DNA from: Alistipes montrealensis | GTDB lineage: Bacteria; Bacteroidota; Bacteroidia; Bacteroidales; Rikenellaceae | Length of the DNA stretch: 64,000 nt | Direction of reading: 5' to 3' | Assembly (NCBI RefSeq): GCF_018362775.1 | Contig: NZ_JAGYXY010000003.1 | Span: forward strand, 282,846-346,845 | Shown: piece after piece, positions 53,214-62,724 of the stretch | How positions within the stretch are numbered: position 1 is the first letter of the stretch | How the letters are laid out: the number at the start of each line of letters is the position of its first letter | Made by a program: the position numbers and the translations under genes | The notes under the pieces: generated by a model | What the model was told of the DNA's origin: nothing | The model's input: only the letters and a program-made list of their open reading frames with translations | The model's database searches: none

Positions 53214-55433
53214 ATGATGAAACAGATAAAATCACGCTGCCGGAAACTGCTGCTCCCGCTGCTGGGCGGACTGATGCTCACGGCCTGCGAAAAGGACAAC
53301 GGCGAGGAGACCCGCGTCTCCGAATTCGGACCCGTCAAGAAAGAGATCATAGGCCCCTGGAAAAGCGGCACCGTAAACATACCGGTACTCTCCAACCAAC
53401 CCTACGACATCGCTTTGATCAACCCCGACAACGGCTGGCTCACGCTCGACACCGAAGGCCGCGGAACGCATTTTACGGGCGACGACCTATTCAAGGTCCA
53501 CATCTCGACCAACGACGGATTCCCCCGCATGGAGGGCATCCGCCTCTGGACCCGCGACCGTGCCGACACCGTATATATCAAGCAGGAAGGCTTCATCAGC
53601 CCGGAACTGAGCTTCTCGACCCGCAGCATCACGGTGCTCGGCGACGGCGGGCAGGCAACGGCGCAGCTCACCACCAACCTCGAACTGGAGGACCTCGGGC
53701 AGCAGATCGTCTACACGAGTTCCGACGAAGGCGGATGGATCTCGGACCTCGACATCAGCAACGGATTCCTGATCCTTCAGGCCGCACCCAACGCCGACCC
53801 CGAGGCCCTGCGCAATGCGCGTATCACGCTCAGCTACCGCGACGGCTGGAACCGCACCACCGAGTCGACGGTCTACATCACGCAGGCCAACGCCAAGAAT
53901 GAATTCGGCCACGAAATTTCGTTCGGCGAGGTGCGCGACATGGTAGGCCCCGTCAATCGCGACGTTTTCATCGAGGGACGCGTCATCAGCGACATAGGTA
54001 ACGGCAACAACGGCGAGAATTCGATGAAGACCATGACTTCGATCGACTACACGGAGACCTACCGCACGGCCTACATCCAGAGCCTCGACGGTTCGCAGGG
54101 CTTCATGATCAAGACCGCGACCGAGGACGACAACATCTTCGAACGTTACAGCAAGGTCCGCATCCTGCTCAAGGGCGCGACGGTAACGCAGGAGGTAGAC
54201 CCCGAACGCTACATCATCAGCAACGTTACTTCGGCTATGGTCATGTCTTCGGTTTCGGGATCGGCTTCCGACATCCCGCAGAAGCGCAAACATTACAGCG
54301 AACTGACCGACATGGACATCTACACGTGGGTGACGCTCGCCGACTGTGAACTGCCCGTACGCAAAGGCAGCCTGACGCCGATCAACGAAGGCTATGCCCG
54401 CAACACCGGAGCCAACCGCGAAACGAAATACCCGATGCTGGTGCGCGACAAGAACGGCGACAGCTTCTACATGCTGACCAACACCACCTGCAAATACCGC
54501 CGCGACGGACAGATGCTGCCCTACGGTTCGGGCGACATCTCGGGCGTACTGGTACACGAGACCCACGACCGCTTCGTCTGGATGGGTTCGCAGGGCATGG
54601 GCGACATCGGCCGCTACCAGATCCGCCACCTCACGCGCGAGGATATTGCGCTGGAGAAAGATTTCGCGAACAGCTTCTCGGCCCTTCTGACCGAATACCG
54701 CTACGGCAAACTCGAAAGCCGCGTCTTCCGCCCCACGACCGGCGACAACGGCTACCTGACCTTCACTCTCCCCGACGAGAAATCGGGCGACGCAGGCTGG
54801 GGAGTAAGCGACCCGAGCTACCTCGGCCCCATCGGCAACAAGGACAACCTCGACAAGGAGGGTCCCACGTCGGGCATCCACACGGGTAACATCAACGGAA
54901 ACGGCGTCGTCGAGAACGGCAAACAGATGTGCACCGACAAAGGAACCAACGACGACGGCAAAGGAAATGTCTCGAGCGCGGATTTCTCGGCCTGGACCAA
55001 CAAGTGCCAATGGTGGAACACCGAAACCGACCGCAGCGAAGCGTGGCTGCTCCACTTCTCGACACAGGGCATCTCGACCAACGTGCTCTCGCTGCAAGTG
55101 GCCATTCAGAACCGCGTCATCGGAGGCCCCCGCTACATCAAGGTCGACTGGTCGGAACACGGCGACAACAACCGCGACGATTGGAACCCGATCACCGAAT
55201 TCCAGGTTCCCGACATCGTGAACTGGTCGCTGACCCTGTACTGGCAATGTGCCGGCTACAAGTACGTCAACATACCCCTGCCGCTCGAACTGCTCGGCAA
55301 GGAGGATGTCTGCATCCGCTTCTCAGCCGCCAACCAGAAAGCCGGCGGTAAGGAAGACGACGAATTCGACAACCAGATCATCTCGACGGGAGAGATCGCC
55401 TTCTCCTACATCGGCGTCCGCTACAACAAATAA
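53214..55433 (+). CDS. BACON/DUF5689 surface lipoprotein
   Basis: A 739-residue lipoprotein (MLTACEKDNGEE, Cys about 25). BACON-like segments lie at about residues 35-125 and 130-225 (DIALINPDNGWLTLDTEGRG, SFSTRSITVLGDGGQATAQL, EGGWISDLDISNGFLIL). The DUF5689 region has GRVISDIGNGNNGENSMKTM, FERYSKVRILLKGATV, RYIISNVTSAMVM and DIYTWVTLADCEL. The C-terminal binding-type domain contains WLLHFSTQGISTNVLSLQVA and PRYIKVDWSEHGDNNR. Third member of the paralogous set in this PUL and the last before a terminator-like hairpin. An aspartate-rich, glycine-rich loop (NINGNGVVENGKQ) may bind metal, which is a guess. Confidence 0.82.
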   Translation: MMKQIKSRCRKLLLPLLGGLMLTACEKDNGEETRVSEFGPVKKEIIGPWKSGTVNIPVLSNQPYDIALINPDNGWLTLDTEGRGTHFTGDDLFKVHISTNDGFPRMEGIRLWTRDRADTVYIKQEGFISPELSFSTRSITVLGDGGQATAQLTTNLELEDLGQQIVYTSSDEGGWISDLDISNGFLILQAAPNADPEALRNARITLSYRDGWNRTTESTVYITQANAKNEFGHEISFGEVRDMVGPVNRDVFIEGRVISDIGNGNNGENSMKTMTSIDYTETYRTAYIQSLDGSQGFMIKTATEDDNIFERYSKVRILLKGATVTQEVDPERYIISNVTSAMVMSSVSGSASDIPQKRKHYSELTDMDIYTWVTLADCELPVRKGSLTPINEGYARNTGANRETKYPMLVRDKNGDSFYMLTNTTCKYRRDGQMLPYGSGDISGVLVHETHDRFVWMGSQGMGDIGRYQIRHLTREDIALEKDFANSFSALLTEYRYGKLESRVFRPTTGDNGYLTFTLPDEKSGDAGWGVSDPSYLGPIGNKDNLDKEGPTSGIHTGNINGNGVVENGKQMCTDKGTNDDGKGNVSSADFSAWTNKCQWWNTETDRSEAWLLHFSTQGISTNVLSLQVAIQNRVIGGPRYIKVDWSEHGDNNRDDWNPITEFQVPDIVNWSLTLYWQCAGYKYVNIPLPLELLGKEDVCIRFSAANQKAGGKEDDEFDNQIISTGEIAFSYIGVRYNK

Positions 55434-55448
55434 AATCAACCGGAAGCA

Positions 55449-55483
55449 CCCCGCCTGCAAGCCTCTTACAGGCGGGGGCTTTT
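55449..55483 (+). terminator. Terminator or attenuator before the GH20 gene
   Basis: Nine-base stem CCCCGCCTG / CAGGCGGGG (55449-55457 with 55469-55477, loop of 11), followed by GCTTTT. It would lower or separate transcription of the GH20 gene. Confidence 0.75.
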
Positions 55484-55508
55484 AAACCGCTCAACCAGAA
55501 ACAAAATC

Positions 55509-57095
55509 GTGAAATACCTTTTATTCCTGATCCTTGCCATCCTGGCCGTCCTGCCGGGTTTCGCCGCCTGCGACAGCCGTATCCGCATCGTTCCGCGCCC
55601 CGCCTCGGTCGAAGAACTGCCGGGCTCGTTCCGTCTGACGCCGCGCACCCCGATCGTCATCGCCGACGAGCGGCTGCGCACTTCGGCGGAGATTTTCGCC
55701 GTTGCAGCCGGGAAACTCACCGGAACAATTCCAGCCGTCACCACCGCGCCCGTAAAACATGCCGTGACGCTGCAACTGCAACCCGGATACGAAACCGAGG
55801 AATACCGGCTCGAAGTCACCAAACGGGGCATTTCGGTCACCGCATCGACCCCACAGGCCGTATTGCACGGCCTGCGGAGTCTCCAGCAGTTGATCGCAGG
55901 CGGCGAAATTCCCGCCTGCATCATCCGCGACAAGCCTTCGTTCGCCTACCGCGGAGCGATGCTCGACGTTTGCCGCCATTTCTTTCCGGTCGAAGACGTA
56001 AAAAGCTACATCGACATTCTCTCGTTGCACAAGATCAACCGTTTCCACTGGCATCTGACCGACGACCAGGGCTGGCGGATCGAGATCAAAAAATACCCGC
56101 TGCTCACAGAGGTCGGGTCCCGGCGTGCCGAAACGCTCGTCGGCCGTTACGACAAGAACAAGGAAGGTGTTTATGACGGTAAGCCCTACGGCGGTTTCTA
56201 CACCCAGGAGGAGATTCGCGAGATCGTCCGCTACGCCGCAGATCGCCATATCGAGGTGATTCCCGAGATCGAAGTGCCCGGACACGGGCTGGCGGCCCTG
56301 ACGGCCTACCCGTGGCTCGGCTGCACGGGAGGCCCCTATGCCGTATGGACCCACTGGGGTATCAGCGACGACGTATATTGCGCAGGCAAGGAGACGACGT
56401 TCGAATTTATCGAGAACGTGCTTACGGAGGTGCTCGAACTTTTCCCTTCGAAACTCATCCACATCGGCGGCGACGAATGCCCCAAAGGCCGCTGGAAAGC
56501 ATGTCCCCACTGCCAGCAGCGCATCCGCGAGGAGGAGCTCAAAAACGAATACGAGTTGCAGAGCTACTTCGTCCACCGCATCGAACGCTGGATGCACGCC
56601 CACGGCCGGGAAATCATCGGCTGGGACGAGATTCTGCAGGGCGGCATCTCAAAAACCGCGAACATCATGTCGTGGAACGGCATAGAACCGGGCATCAAGG
56701 CGGCCCGAAAGGGAAATCCCGTGATCATGACGCCCAAATGGTACTGCTATTTCGATTACAGCCAGACCTCCGATCCCGAGCGTTACGAACCGCTGGGCAA
56801 TACCCGTTACGTCTCGGTACGGCAGGCCTACCGCCTCGACCCCTGCGATCAACTGACGCTTTCAGAGCAGAAACAGATCATGGGTGTGCAGTGCAACCTC
56901 TGGACAGAGTACATCGCAGACATCAAACACGTCCAGCACATGGTACTTCCTCGTATGGCAGCCCTCTCCGAAGTGGGCTGGGCCTATGACCGCAAGGATT
57001 ACAACGATTTCGTACGGCGGATTCCCGCGCTGGCAGCCATCTACAAAGCCGAAGGATACAACTACGCGCCCTATCTGTTCGAGGGTATCGAGTAG
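55509..57095 (+). CDS. GH20 beta-N-acetylhexosaminidase
   Basis: A 528-residue exported glycoside hydrolase with signal peptide MKYLLFLILAILAVLPGFAA, using a GTG start (ATG absent upstream). An N-terminal GH20b domain (RIVPRPASVEELPG) leads to a TIM barrel with FHWHLTDDQGWRIEIKKYP, PEIEVPGHGLAALTAYPWLG and the catalytic pair in HIGGDECPKG (Asp322, Glu323). Downstream are MSWNGIEPGIKAARKG and GVQCNLWTEYI, also family-typical. It releases terminal beta-GlcNAc or GalNAc, as in host mucin or N-glycan decoration. Its location just after the PUL lipoproteins suggests periplasmic trimming of imported hexosamine-bearing fragments. A strong terminator follows. Confidence 0.95.
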   Translation: MKYLLFLILAILAVLPGFAACDSRIRIVPRPASVEELPGSFRLTPRTPIVIADERLRTSAEIFAVAAGKLTGTIPAVTTAPVKHAVTLQLQPGYETEEYRLEVTKRGISVTASTPQAVLHGLRSLQQLIAGGEIPACIIRDKPSFAYRGAMLDVCRHFFPVEDVKSYIDILSLHKINRFHWHLTDDQGWRIEIKKYPLLTEVGSRRAETLVGRYDKNKEGVYDGKPYGGFYTQEEIREIVRYAADRHIEVIPEIEVPGHGLAALTAYPWLGCTGGPYAVWTHWGISDDVYCAGKETTFEFIENVLTEVLELFPSKLIHIGGDECPKGRWKACPHCQQRIREEELKNEYELQSYFVHRIERWMHAHGREIIGWDEILQGGISKTANIMSWNGIEPGIKAARKGNPVIMTPKWYCYFDYSQTSDPERYEPLGNTRYVSVRQAYRLDPCDQLTLSEQKQIMGVQCNLWTEYIADIKHVQHMVLPRMAALSEVGWAYDRKDYNDFVRRIPALAAIYKAEGYNYAPYLFEGIE

Positions 57096-57116
57096 CGTAT
57101 TCTGCATTTCACACGG

Positions 57117-57154
57117 AACACCCCGCAGGTCGCAGGACCTTGCGGGGTGTTTTC
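57117..57154 (+). terminator. Terminator after the GH20 gene
   Basis: AACACCCCGCA (57117-57127) pairs with TGCGGGGTGTT (57141-57151), with a further inner AGGTC/GACCT stem, followed by TTTT. A very strong hairpin that ends the PUL. Confidence 0.93.
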
Positions 57155-57245
57155 GGATGCACTGTACCGACCGCCGAAGCCTCGGCGCTGCTCCTGACGG
57201 GGATATACAAGGTCCGAGACCCGGAATCGCCGCGGACGAAAGCGG

Positions 57246-57881
57246 TTATTTTTCAGACACGTAAAACCACCGGCCCCCTTCGAACTCGGCTTTGACCTTC
57301 CGGTTCTCCCAGCGGACGGAAAACACGAACAGGTAGTCCCGCCGCCCTGCGGCGGTTTCAATCGGCAACGATATCTCTATCCGGGTGAGTTTATCCGCAT
57401 CCTGCAGCAGATTCTTGAATACCCACCGCCGGAGGTCGTAACTGTAAAAAACCCGGCTCTTAACGGCGATCGACTCCGAAATGCCGGTTCCTTTCACGAC
57501 CACGGAAGGAACCTGTGCATCGTGTCTGTCGAGCAACCTCACGCCCCGGTGAAATACGCCCTCCCCGGTATTCGAAATTCCATCCACGAAAACGGCGTCA
57601 TCCCAGATGATCCGGAAATTGGAGTCGCTTTCATTGGACAGAAAAAAATCGACATGCGTAGGTTCAAAGGTGAAAACGATGCGGATTACGGAATCCCGGT
57701 ACACGGGCGTCGTGAAACCCTGCTCATTCCCGGGATTGCCGATAACGCCTTCCGGGGCGTTCGCGACCTCGACAGACTCCAAACAGACCCGATAATAGTC
57801 CATTTTATACCTCTTTGGCTTGGCCTGCGAGGATAGGGGGAGCGCCAGCAACAGCATGACGAACGGTAAGAAAAGTCTCAT
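57246..57881 (-). CDS. Exported hypothetical protein
   Basis: A 211-residue exported protein with signal peptide MRLFLPFVMLLLALPLSSQA. The body is a beta-rich, Asn/Asp-poor domain (DSVIRIVFTFEPTHVDFFLS, YSYDLRRWVFKNLLQDADKL, RIEISLPIETAAGRRDYLF), which looks like a single immunoglobulin-like or lipocalin-like fold without catalytic motifs. I do not recognise a family. It is alone between the PUL terminator and the NQR operon, convergent with GH20 but without obvious shared control. No lipobox, so probably soluble in the periplasm. Confidence 0.6.
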   Translation of the reverse strand: MRLFLPFVMLLLALPLSSQAKPKRYKMDYYRVCLESVEVANAPEGVIGNPGNEQGFTTPVYRDSVIRIVFTFEPTHVDFFLSNESDSNFRIIWDDAVFVDGISNTGEGVFHRGVRLLDRHDAQVPSVVVKGTGISESIAVKSRVFYSYDLRRWVFKNLLQDADKLTRIEISLPIETAAGRRDYLFVFSVRWENRKVKAEFEGGRWFYVSEK

Positions 57882-58092
57882 AGCTCAATATTCGGAATTC
57901 TTCCGAATTTACGGTTTTATTTCCGGTCCGCCAAATTTGGAAACCTCCAAAAATACATCCGGATCCCACTTCGCCGGAAACCGCACCGCCACCGCCGCTT
58001 TTCACGTCGCCGTCTCCGTCCGCGACGGCCCCGCTCCGGGGCTTCGGCAGCACGCGGCTATGATCTGCAAATCCCTACGGGAATAAATAAAC

Positions 58093-58139
58093 GAAGAGGA
58101 GGGAAGTCTCCGAAAAAATTCAAAACTTCCCTCCTCTTC
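58093..58139 (-). terminator. Terminator of the nqr operon
   Basis: Perfect 15-base stem (58093-58107 with 58125-58139, loop of 17) about 40 bases past the nqrF stop, followed on the minus strand by GTTTATTTATTC. Confidence 0.8.
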
Positions 58140-58178
58140 ATTTACACGCCTGCGGCGTTTTGCGAATCATCGTCCCCG

Positions 58179-59441
58179 TTACGAACCAAAGTTGTCGTAG
58201 AGGATATTCTCCGGCGGCACGCCGAGGTTGTCCAGCATCTTGACAACCGATGCAATCATCATCGGAGGTCCGCACATGAGGTAGATGCAGTCCTCGGGAG
58301 CCTGGTGGTTCTTGAGGTAATTCTCGTAAAGCACGTTGTGCACGAAGCCCGGCGTGTATTTCACCCCGGCGGCGTCTGCCGCGGGATCGGGACGGTCGAG
58401 CGCAAGGTTGAACTTGAAGTTGGGGAAATCCTTCTCGATCTGGTGGAACTCGTCGAGGTAGGGAACCTCCTTCAGGGCACGCGCGCCGTACCAGAACGAC
58501 ACCGGTTTGCCGGTCTTCTCGGTCTTGAACAAATGCATCAGGTGGCTGCGCATCGGAGCCATGCCCGCACCGCCGCCGATGAAGATCAGCTCCTGCGTAT
58601 CGGGCAGGTTGTCCGGCAGGAAGAACTCGCCGTAGGGGCCCGAAATGGTCACCTTGTCGCCCGGTTTACGCGAGAAGACATACGACGAGCAGATACCCGG
58701 GTTGACCTTCATGAAGCCGCCCGTAGCCTTATCGAACGGAGGCGTAGCGATACGGATATTGAGCATGATGATGTTGCCCTCGGCCGGGTGGTTGGCCATC
58801 GAATAGGCGCGGAACGTCGGTTCGGGGTTGGTGGTCACCAGGTCCCACATCTTGAACTTGTCCCAGTCCTCACGGAACTGCGGCTCGATGTCCATGTCGG
58901 AGAACTTGATGGCGTCGTATTTCGGAATGTCGATCTGGATGTAACCGCCGCTGCGGAACTTGAGGTTCTCGCCCGCGGGCAGTTTCACGACGAACTCCTT
59001 GAGGAAGGTCGAAATGCTGCGGTTCGAGACCACCTCGCACTCCCACTTCTTAACGCCCAGGACAGCCTCTTCGACGTGGATTTTCATATTTTCCTTCACC
59101 TTCACCTGACAGCCCAGACGCCAGTGGTCCTTGGCCATCTTACGCGAGATGAAGCCCGTTTCGGTGGGCAGGATGTCGCCGCCGCCTTCGAGCACCTGGC
59201 ATTTGCACATGCCGCACGAACCGCCGCCGCCGCAGGCCGAAGGCAGGAACACCTTGTTGTTGGCCAGCGTCGCGAGCAGCGTCGAGCCGCTTTCGGTCGT
59301 GATGACCTTCTCGCCGCCGTTGATGTCGATCGTCACATCGCCCGAAGAGGTCAGTTTCGCCTTCGCATAGAGAAGCAGTGCGACCAGCACGAGCGTGATC
59401 ACCAGAAAGGCTGCGATCGCTATTAAAATCGTTGTAGTCAT
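58179..59441 (-). CDS. nqrF: Na+-translocating NADH:quinone reductase subunit F
   Basis: A 420-residue membrane-anchored flavoprotein that takes NADH electrons into the NQR complex. An N-terminal helix (MTTTILIAIAAFLVITLVLV) is followed by a plant-type [2Fe-2S] domain with CGGGGSCGMCKCQV, then an FAD-binding domain (RAYSMANHP, where RxYS binds flavin) and an NADH domain (FIGGGAGMAPMRSHLMHLF and YLMCGPPMM). Length near 407-420 is typical. Last gene of the operon, 24 bases after nqrE, and followed by the operon terminator. Confidence 0.97.
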   Translation of the reverse strand: MTTTILIAIAAFLVITLVLVALLLYAKAKLTSSGDVTIDINGGEKVITTESGSTLLATLANNKVFLPSACGGGGSCGMCKCQVLEGGGDILPTETGFISRKMAKDHWRLGCQVKVKENMKIHVEEAVLGVKKWECEVVSNRSISTFLKEFVVKLPAGENLKFRSGGYIQIDIPKYDAIKFSDMDIEPQFREDWDKFKMWDLVTTNPEPTFRAYSMANHPAEGNIIMLNIRIATPPFDKATGGFMKVNPGICSSYVFSRKPGDKVTISGPYGEFFLPDNLPDTQELIFIGGGAGMAPMRSHLMHLFKTEKTGKPVSFWYGARALKEVPYLDEFHQIEKDFPNFKFNLALDRPDPAADAAGVKYTPGFVHNVLYENYLKNHQAPEDCIYLMCGPPMMIASVVKMLDNLGVPPENILYDNFGS

Positions 59442-59465
59442 TTTTTCAGAATCTCTTTTTAAAGG

Positions 59466-60074
59466 TTAGAACTGAATGCCCGAGAAGATCATGAAGGCAA
59501 TGCCCATCAGACCGGTGATGATGAAGGCGATGCCGGGGCCCTTGAGCGCCGCGGGGATATGCGAATAGGTCGTCTTCTCGCGGATGGCGGCCATCATCAC
59601 GATCGCCAGCCACCAGCCCAGGCCCGAACCCAGGCCGTAGACGATCGACTGCCAGAGCGTCGAAAGCTCGCCGCCGTCGACCTTCTGCTGCATGAACAGC
59701 GAGCCGCCCATGATGGCGCAGTTCACGGCAATCAGCGGCAGGAAGATTCCCAACTGGCTGTAAAGCGTCGGCGAGAACTTCTCGACGATCATCTCCACCA
59801 ACTGCACGAAAGCCGCGATGGTGGCGATGAAGACGATGAACGACAGGAAGTTCAGGTCCACGCCTTCGATGAGCGCATTGGCCTTCAGCACGTATTCGTA
59901 CAAGAGGTAGTTCAGCGGGACGGTCATCACCATCACGAACGTAACGGCAGCGCCGAGTCCCAGGGCCGTCTTCACGCTTTTCGACACGGCGATGTAGGAA
60001 CACATGCCGAAGAAGAAGGCGAAGACCATGTTGTCGATAAAGATCGACCGGATAAAGATATTCAATGATTCCAT
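59466..60074 (-). CDS. nqrE: Na+-NQR subunit E
   Basis: A 202-residue, six-helix membrane subunit that pairs with NqrD to form the central pore-like unit and holds an iron centre. Features are FIRSIFIDNMVFAFFFGMCS, with the conserved cysteine, and the second cysteine-bearing segment PLIAVNCAIMGGSLFMQQ. The end (IAFIITGLMGIAFMIFSGIQ) is the normal C-terminal helix. Twelve bases after nqrD. Confidence 0.96.
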   Translation of the reverse strand: MESLNIFIRSIFIDNMVFAFFFGMCSYIAVSKSVKTALGLGAAVTFVMVMTVPLNYLLYEYVLKANALIEGVDLNFLSFIVFIATIAAFVQLVEMIVEKFSPTLYSQLGIFLPLIAVNCAIMGGSLFMQQKVDGGELSTLWQSIVYGLGSGLGWWLAIVMMAAIREKTTYSHIPAALKGPGIAFIITGLMGIAFMIFSGIQF

Positions 60075-60085
60075 ACGTTATCCTC

Positions 60086-60742
60086 CTATTTTTCCTGTAA
60101 GTCCTTGTTACGCGAACGGTGCACCCAGATGATGCAGCCCACGATGATCAGCGCCATCGGCGGGAAGAGCATCAGTCCGCAGTTCGAATAGAAGCCGCCC
60201 TCGGCCATGTACCAGCTCTCGGGGATGATGCGGAAGCCCAGAAGGCTGCCCGAACCGAAAAGCTCGCGGAAGAAGGCCACGATCACCAGAATCAGGCCGT
60301 AACCGAAACCGTTGCCGATACCGTCGAGGAACGAAGCCCAGGGCTTGTTGGCGAGGGCGAAAGCCTCCACGCGGCCCATGACGATACAGTTGGTGATGAT
60401 CAGGCCGACGTAAACCGACAACTGCTTCGAGACTTCGTAAACGAAGGCTTTGAGCACCTGGTCGACGAGAATTACCAGCGCGGCGATAACGACGAGCTGG
60501 ACGATGATGCGGATACGCGAGGGAACGCCGTTGCGCAGCAGCGACATCACGAGGTTCGAGAATCCCGTAACGACCGTAACGGACAATGCCATAACGATGG
60601 CGGGCTTGAGCTGTACGGTGACGGCCAGCGCCGAGCAGATACCGAGGATCTGCACGATGACCGGGTTGTTCGCAGAGAACGGTCCCGTCAGGAATTTCAG
60701 GTTCTTAGCCGAAAACAAAGGCTCTTTTTCCATCTTACTCAT
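60086..60742 (-). CDS. nqrD: Na+-NQR subunit D
   Basis: A 218-residue membrane subunit, paralogue of NqrE. Features are [20 protein letters not shown], with the conserved cysteine, and [20 protein letters not shown], with the second. The first ATG overlaps the end of nqrC by 8 bases. An internal ATG three codons on ([10 protein letters not shown]) is an alternative start and would leave no overlap. Translation coupling with nqrC is likely. Confidence 0.96.
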   Translation of the reverse strand: MSKMEKEPLFSAKNLKFLTGPFSANNPVIVQILGICSALAVTVQLKPAIVMALSVTVVTGFSNLVMSLLRNGVPSRIRIIVQLVVIAALVILVDQVLKAFVYEVSKQLSVYVGLIITNCIVMGRVEAFALANKPWASFLDGIGNGFGYGLILVIVAFFRELFGSGSLLGFRIIPESWYMAEGGFYSNCGLMLFPPMALIIVGCIIWVHRSRNKDLQEK

Positions 60743-61586
60743 TGTTTTCTACATTTTCTTCGTTAGACACTTCTGCCGAAACGGGAGCCGCAGCGGTACG
60801 CTTGGCCTCCAGCAGGGGCAGGTAGTTCGAGAGGCTGTTCTGAAGCATCGCCGTCACGCCGTCCGAGGTCTTCGTACCGCCCGAAATGGCGTCTACCTCG
60901 TGCGCGAGGTCCTTGGCGCCGCCCTTGCGGAGCTTCACCGAGACGAACTTGTCGCCGTCGAAGATCGTTTTGCCGACGAAATTGGCCTGGTACTTGGGCG
61001 TCGAAATCTCGGCGCCGAGGCCCGGGGTCTCGCCCTTGTGGGCCATGATGATACCGGCTACGGTATCCATGTCCTTCTCAAGCGCCACATAGCCCCAGAT
61101 CGGGCCCCAGAGGCCCATGCCCGTTACGGGAATGACCACGCGGCCGTCCTTGGCCTCGAAGACCGGGAACTTGCCCGCTTCGAAGGTTCCCGGCAGGTCG
61201 TTGAGCAGCGCGAAAACGTCTTCGCCGTCGATCCGCTTACCGTCCTTGTCCACGACATAGGCGTCGATATACTCGTCGTAGGACTGATCCTGTGCCGAGA
61301 GCGACGCGAGGATGTTCTGCTTCTTCTCGTTCAGGTCGTTGGCATCCTGACGGGGTTTGAGGGCAAGGGCCGCCACGGCCAGTAACACGGCCACGACGAC
61401 GACCATCACCGTCGAGTACATAATAATATAGGCGTTGCCGTTCTTGTCGCTCAGCAGACCCTTTTTCTCCTGCTTCAGTTCCGTGAACTCCGAAGCGGGA
61501 ACTCCGCAGACAGGGCAGTTAGCGGGCGCGGCGTCTCCTTCGTGGATATAGCCGCAGACATTGCATCTGAATTTTTTAGTTGCCAT
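60735..61586 (-). CDS. nqrC: Na+-NQR subunit C with N-terminal rubredoxin-like domain
   Basis: A 283-residue subunit. Residues 1-35 form a rubredoxin-like knuckle: [18 protein letters not shown] then [12 protein letters not shown], with Cys8, Cys11, Cys24 and Cys27 in CxxC pairs, as in rubrerythrin. A membrane helix follows (residues about 50-72, [19 protein letters not shown]). The periplasmic FMN-binding domain holds [18 protein letters not shown] and the flavinylation motif [10 protein letters not shown], where the FMN threonine is near residue 240. Typical NqrC lacks the N-terminal metal domain (about 250-260 residues). The domain is placed on the cytosolic side. Seven cysteine-context bases show no frameshift, so this is a true fusion. 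Confidence 0.95.
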   Translation of the reverse strand: MATKKFRCNVCGYIHEGDAAPANCPVCGVPASEFTELKQEKKGLLSDKNGNAYIIMYSTVMVVVVAVLLAVAALALKPRQDANDLNEKKQNILASLSAQDQSYDEYIDAYVVDKDGKRIDGEDVFALLNDLPGTFEAGKFPVFEAKDGRVVIPVTGMGLWGPIWGYVALEKDMDTVAGIIMAHKGETPGLGAEISTPKYQANFVGKTIFDGDKFVSVKLRKGGAKDLAHEVDAISGGTKTSDGVTAMLQNSLSNYLPLLEAKRTAAAPVSAEVSNEENVENNE

Positions 61587-61594
61587 AGTCTCCC

Positions 61595-62722
61595 CTATTT
61601 TACGAGTTTAACACGTTTCTTGCGGCGCGAAATATTGGCCTCGACCACGTAGTAGTCCACCAGCGGCGCCAGCGCATTCATAAAGAGGATCGAAAGCATC
61701 ATGCCTTCGGGATAGGCCGGGTTCACCACGCGGATCAGCACGGCCAGCGCTCCGGTCATCAGACCCACGATGTACTTGCCCTTGTTGGTCTGGGCCGAGG
61801 TCACGGGGTCCGTAGCCATGAAGACCGCACCGAAGGCGAAACCGCCGACGATCAGATGCCACCAGGCGGGATAGGTCGTCACGCCGAGCGCCTGGAACAG
61901 GTAGCCCATCGCCAGTCCGCCGACGAATACCGAAACCATCGTACGCCACGAAGCGATGCCCGTGAAGAGAAGGATCGCAGCGCCGATGAGGATGGCCAGC
62001 GTCGAAGTCTCGGCGAACGATCCGGGGATAAAGCCCAGGAAAGCGTCCAGCGGCGAGTAGGCCATGGCGCCGGTCGTCGAGAGCTGCTCGAGGGCCGTTG
62101 CGCCCGTGATGCCGTCGACATGTGCGCCCATCATCGTCCAGTCGGAATACCAGACCGTCTCGCCCGACATCGAAGGAGTGTAGGCGAAGAAGGCGAAGGC
62201 ACGCGCCAGCAGCGCGGGATTGAAGACGTTCATACCCGTACCGCCGAAAACCTCCTTACCGAAGACCACGGCGAAAGCCGTCGAAAGTCCCACCATCCAG
62301 AGCGGAGTCGACACCGGCATGATCATCGGGATCAGCAGACCCGAAACGAGGAAACCCTCGTTGACCTCGTGGCCGCGCGCCTGTGCGAATCCGAACTCGA
62401 TGCCCAGACCCACGATATACGAAACGCAGACCATCGGCAGCACACGCACCAGACCGTAGAAGAAAGCCGTGAAGCCCTCCAATCCGACCTGGATACCCGT
62501 ATTGTAGCAACCGAAGAAGAACGCCGGCATCAGCGCCACGACGACCATGATCATCGTACGTTTCATGTCGTTGCAGTCGCGGATATGCGCGCCCTTCGAG
62601 GTAGTGGTGTTGGGTACGAAGAGGAACGTTTCGAATGCATCGAACGTCGACTCCAGAAAGCCCAGTTTACCTCCTTTGGAGAAGGTGGGCTTGATATTAT
62701 CCATTAATTTACGCAGTCCCAT
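61595..62722 (-). CDS. nqrB: Na+-NQR subunit B
   Basis: A 375-residue membrane subunit with about ten helices. The covalent FMN site is GITGATALEQLS (S/T-GAT motif, threonine near residue 230). The riboflavin/quinone region has GKEVFGGTGMNVFNPALLAR, and conserved segments VSYIVGLGIEFGFAQARGHE and NEGFLVSGLLIPMIMPVSTP match the family. It is the main ion-conducting and quinone-reducing subunit. Two bases after nqrA and eight before nqrC. Confidence 0.97.
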   Translation of the reverse strand: MGLRKLMDNIKPTFSKGGKLGFLESTFDAFETFLFVPNTTTSKGAHIRDCNDMKRTMIMVVVALMPAFFFGCYNTGIQVGLEGFTAFFYGLVRVLPMVCVSYIVGLGIEFGFAQARGHEVNEGFLVSGLLIPMIMPVSTPLWMVGLSTAFAVVFGKEVFGGTGMNVFNPALLARAFAFFAYTPSMSGETVWYSDWTMMGAHVDGITGATALEQLSTTGAMAYSPLDAFLGFIPGSFAETSTLAILIGAAILLFTGIASWRTMVSVFVGGLAMGYLFQALGVTTYPAWWHLIVGGFAFGAVFMATDPVTSAQTNKGKYIVGLMTGALAVLIRVVNPAYPEGMMLSILFMNALAPLVDYYVVEANISRRKKRVKLVK

Positions 62723-62724
62723 CT

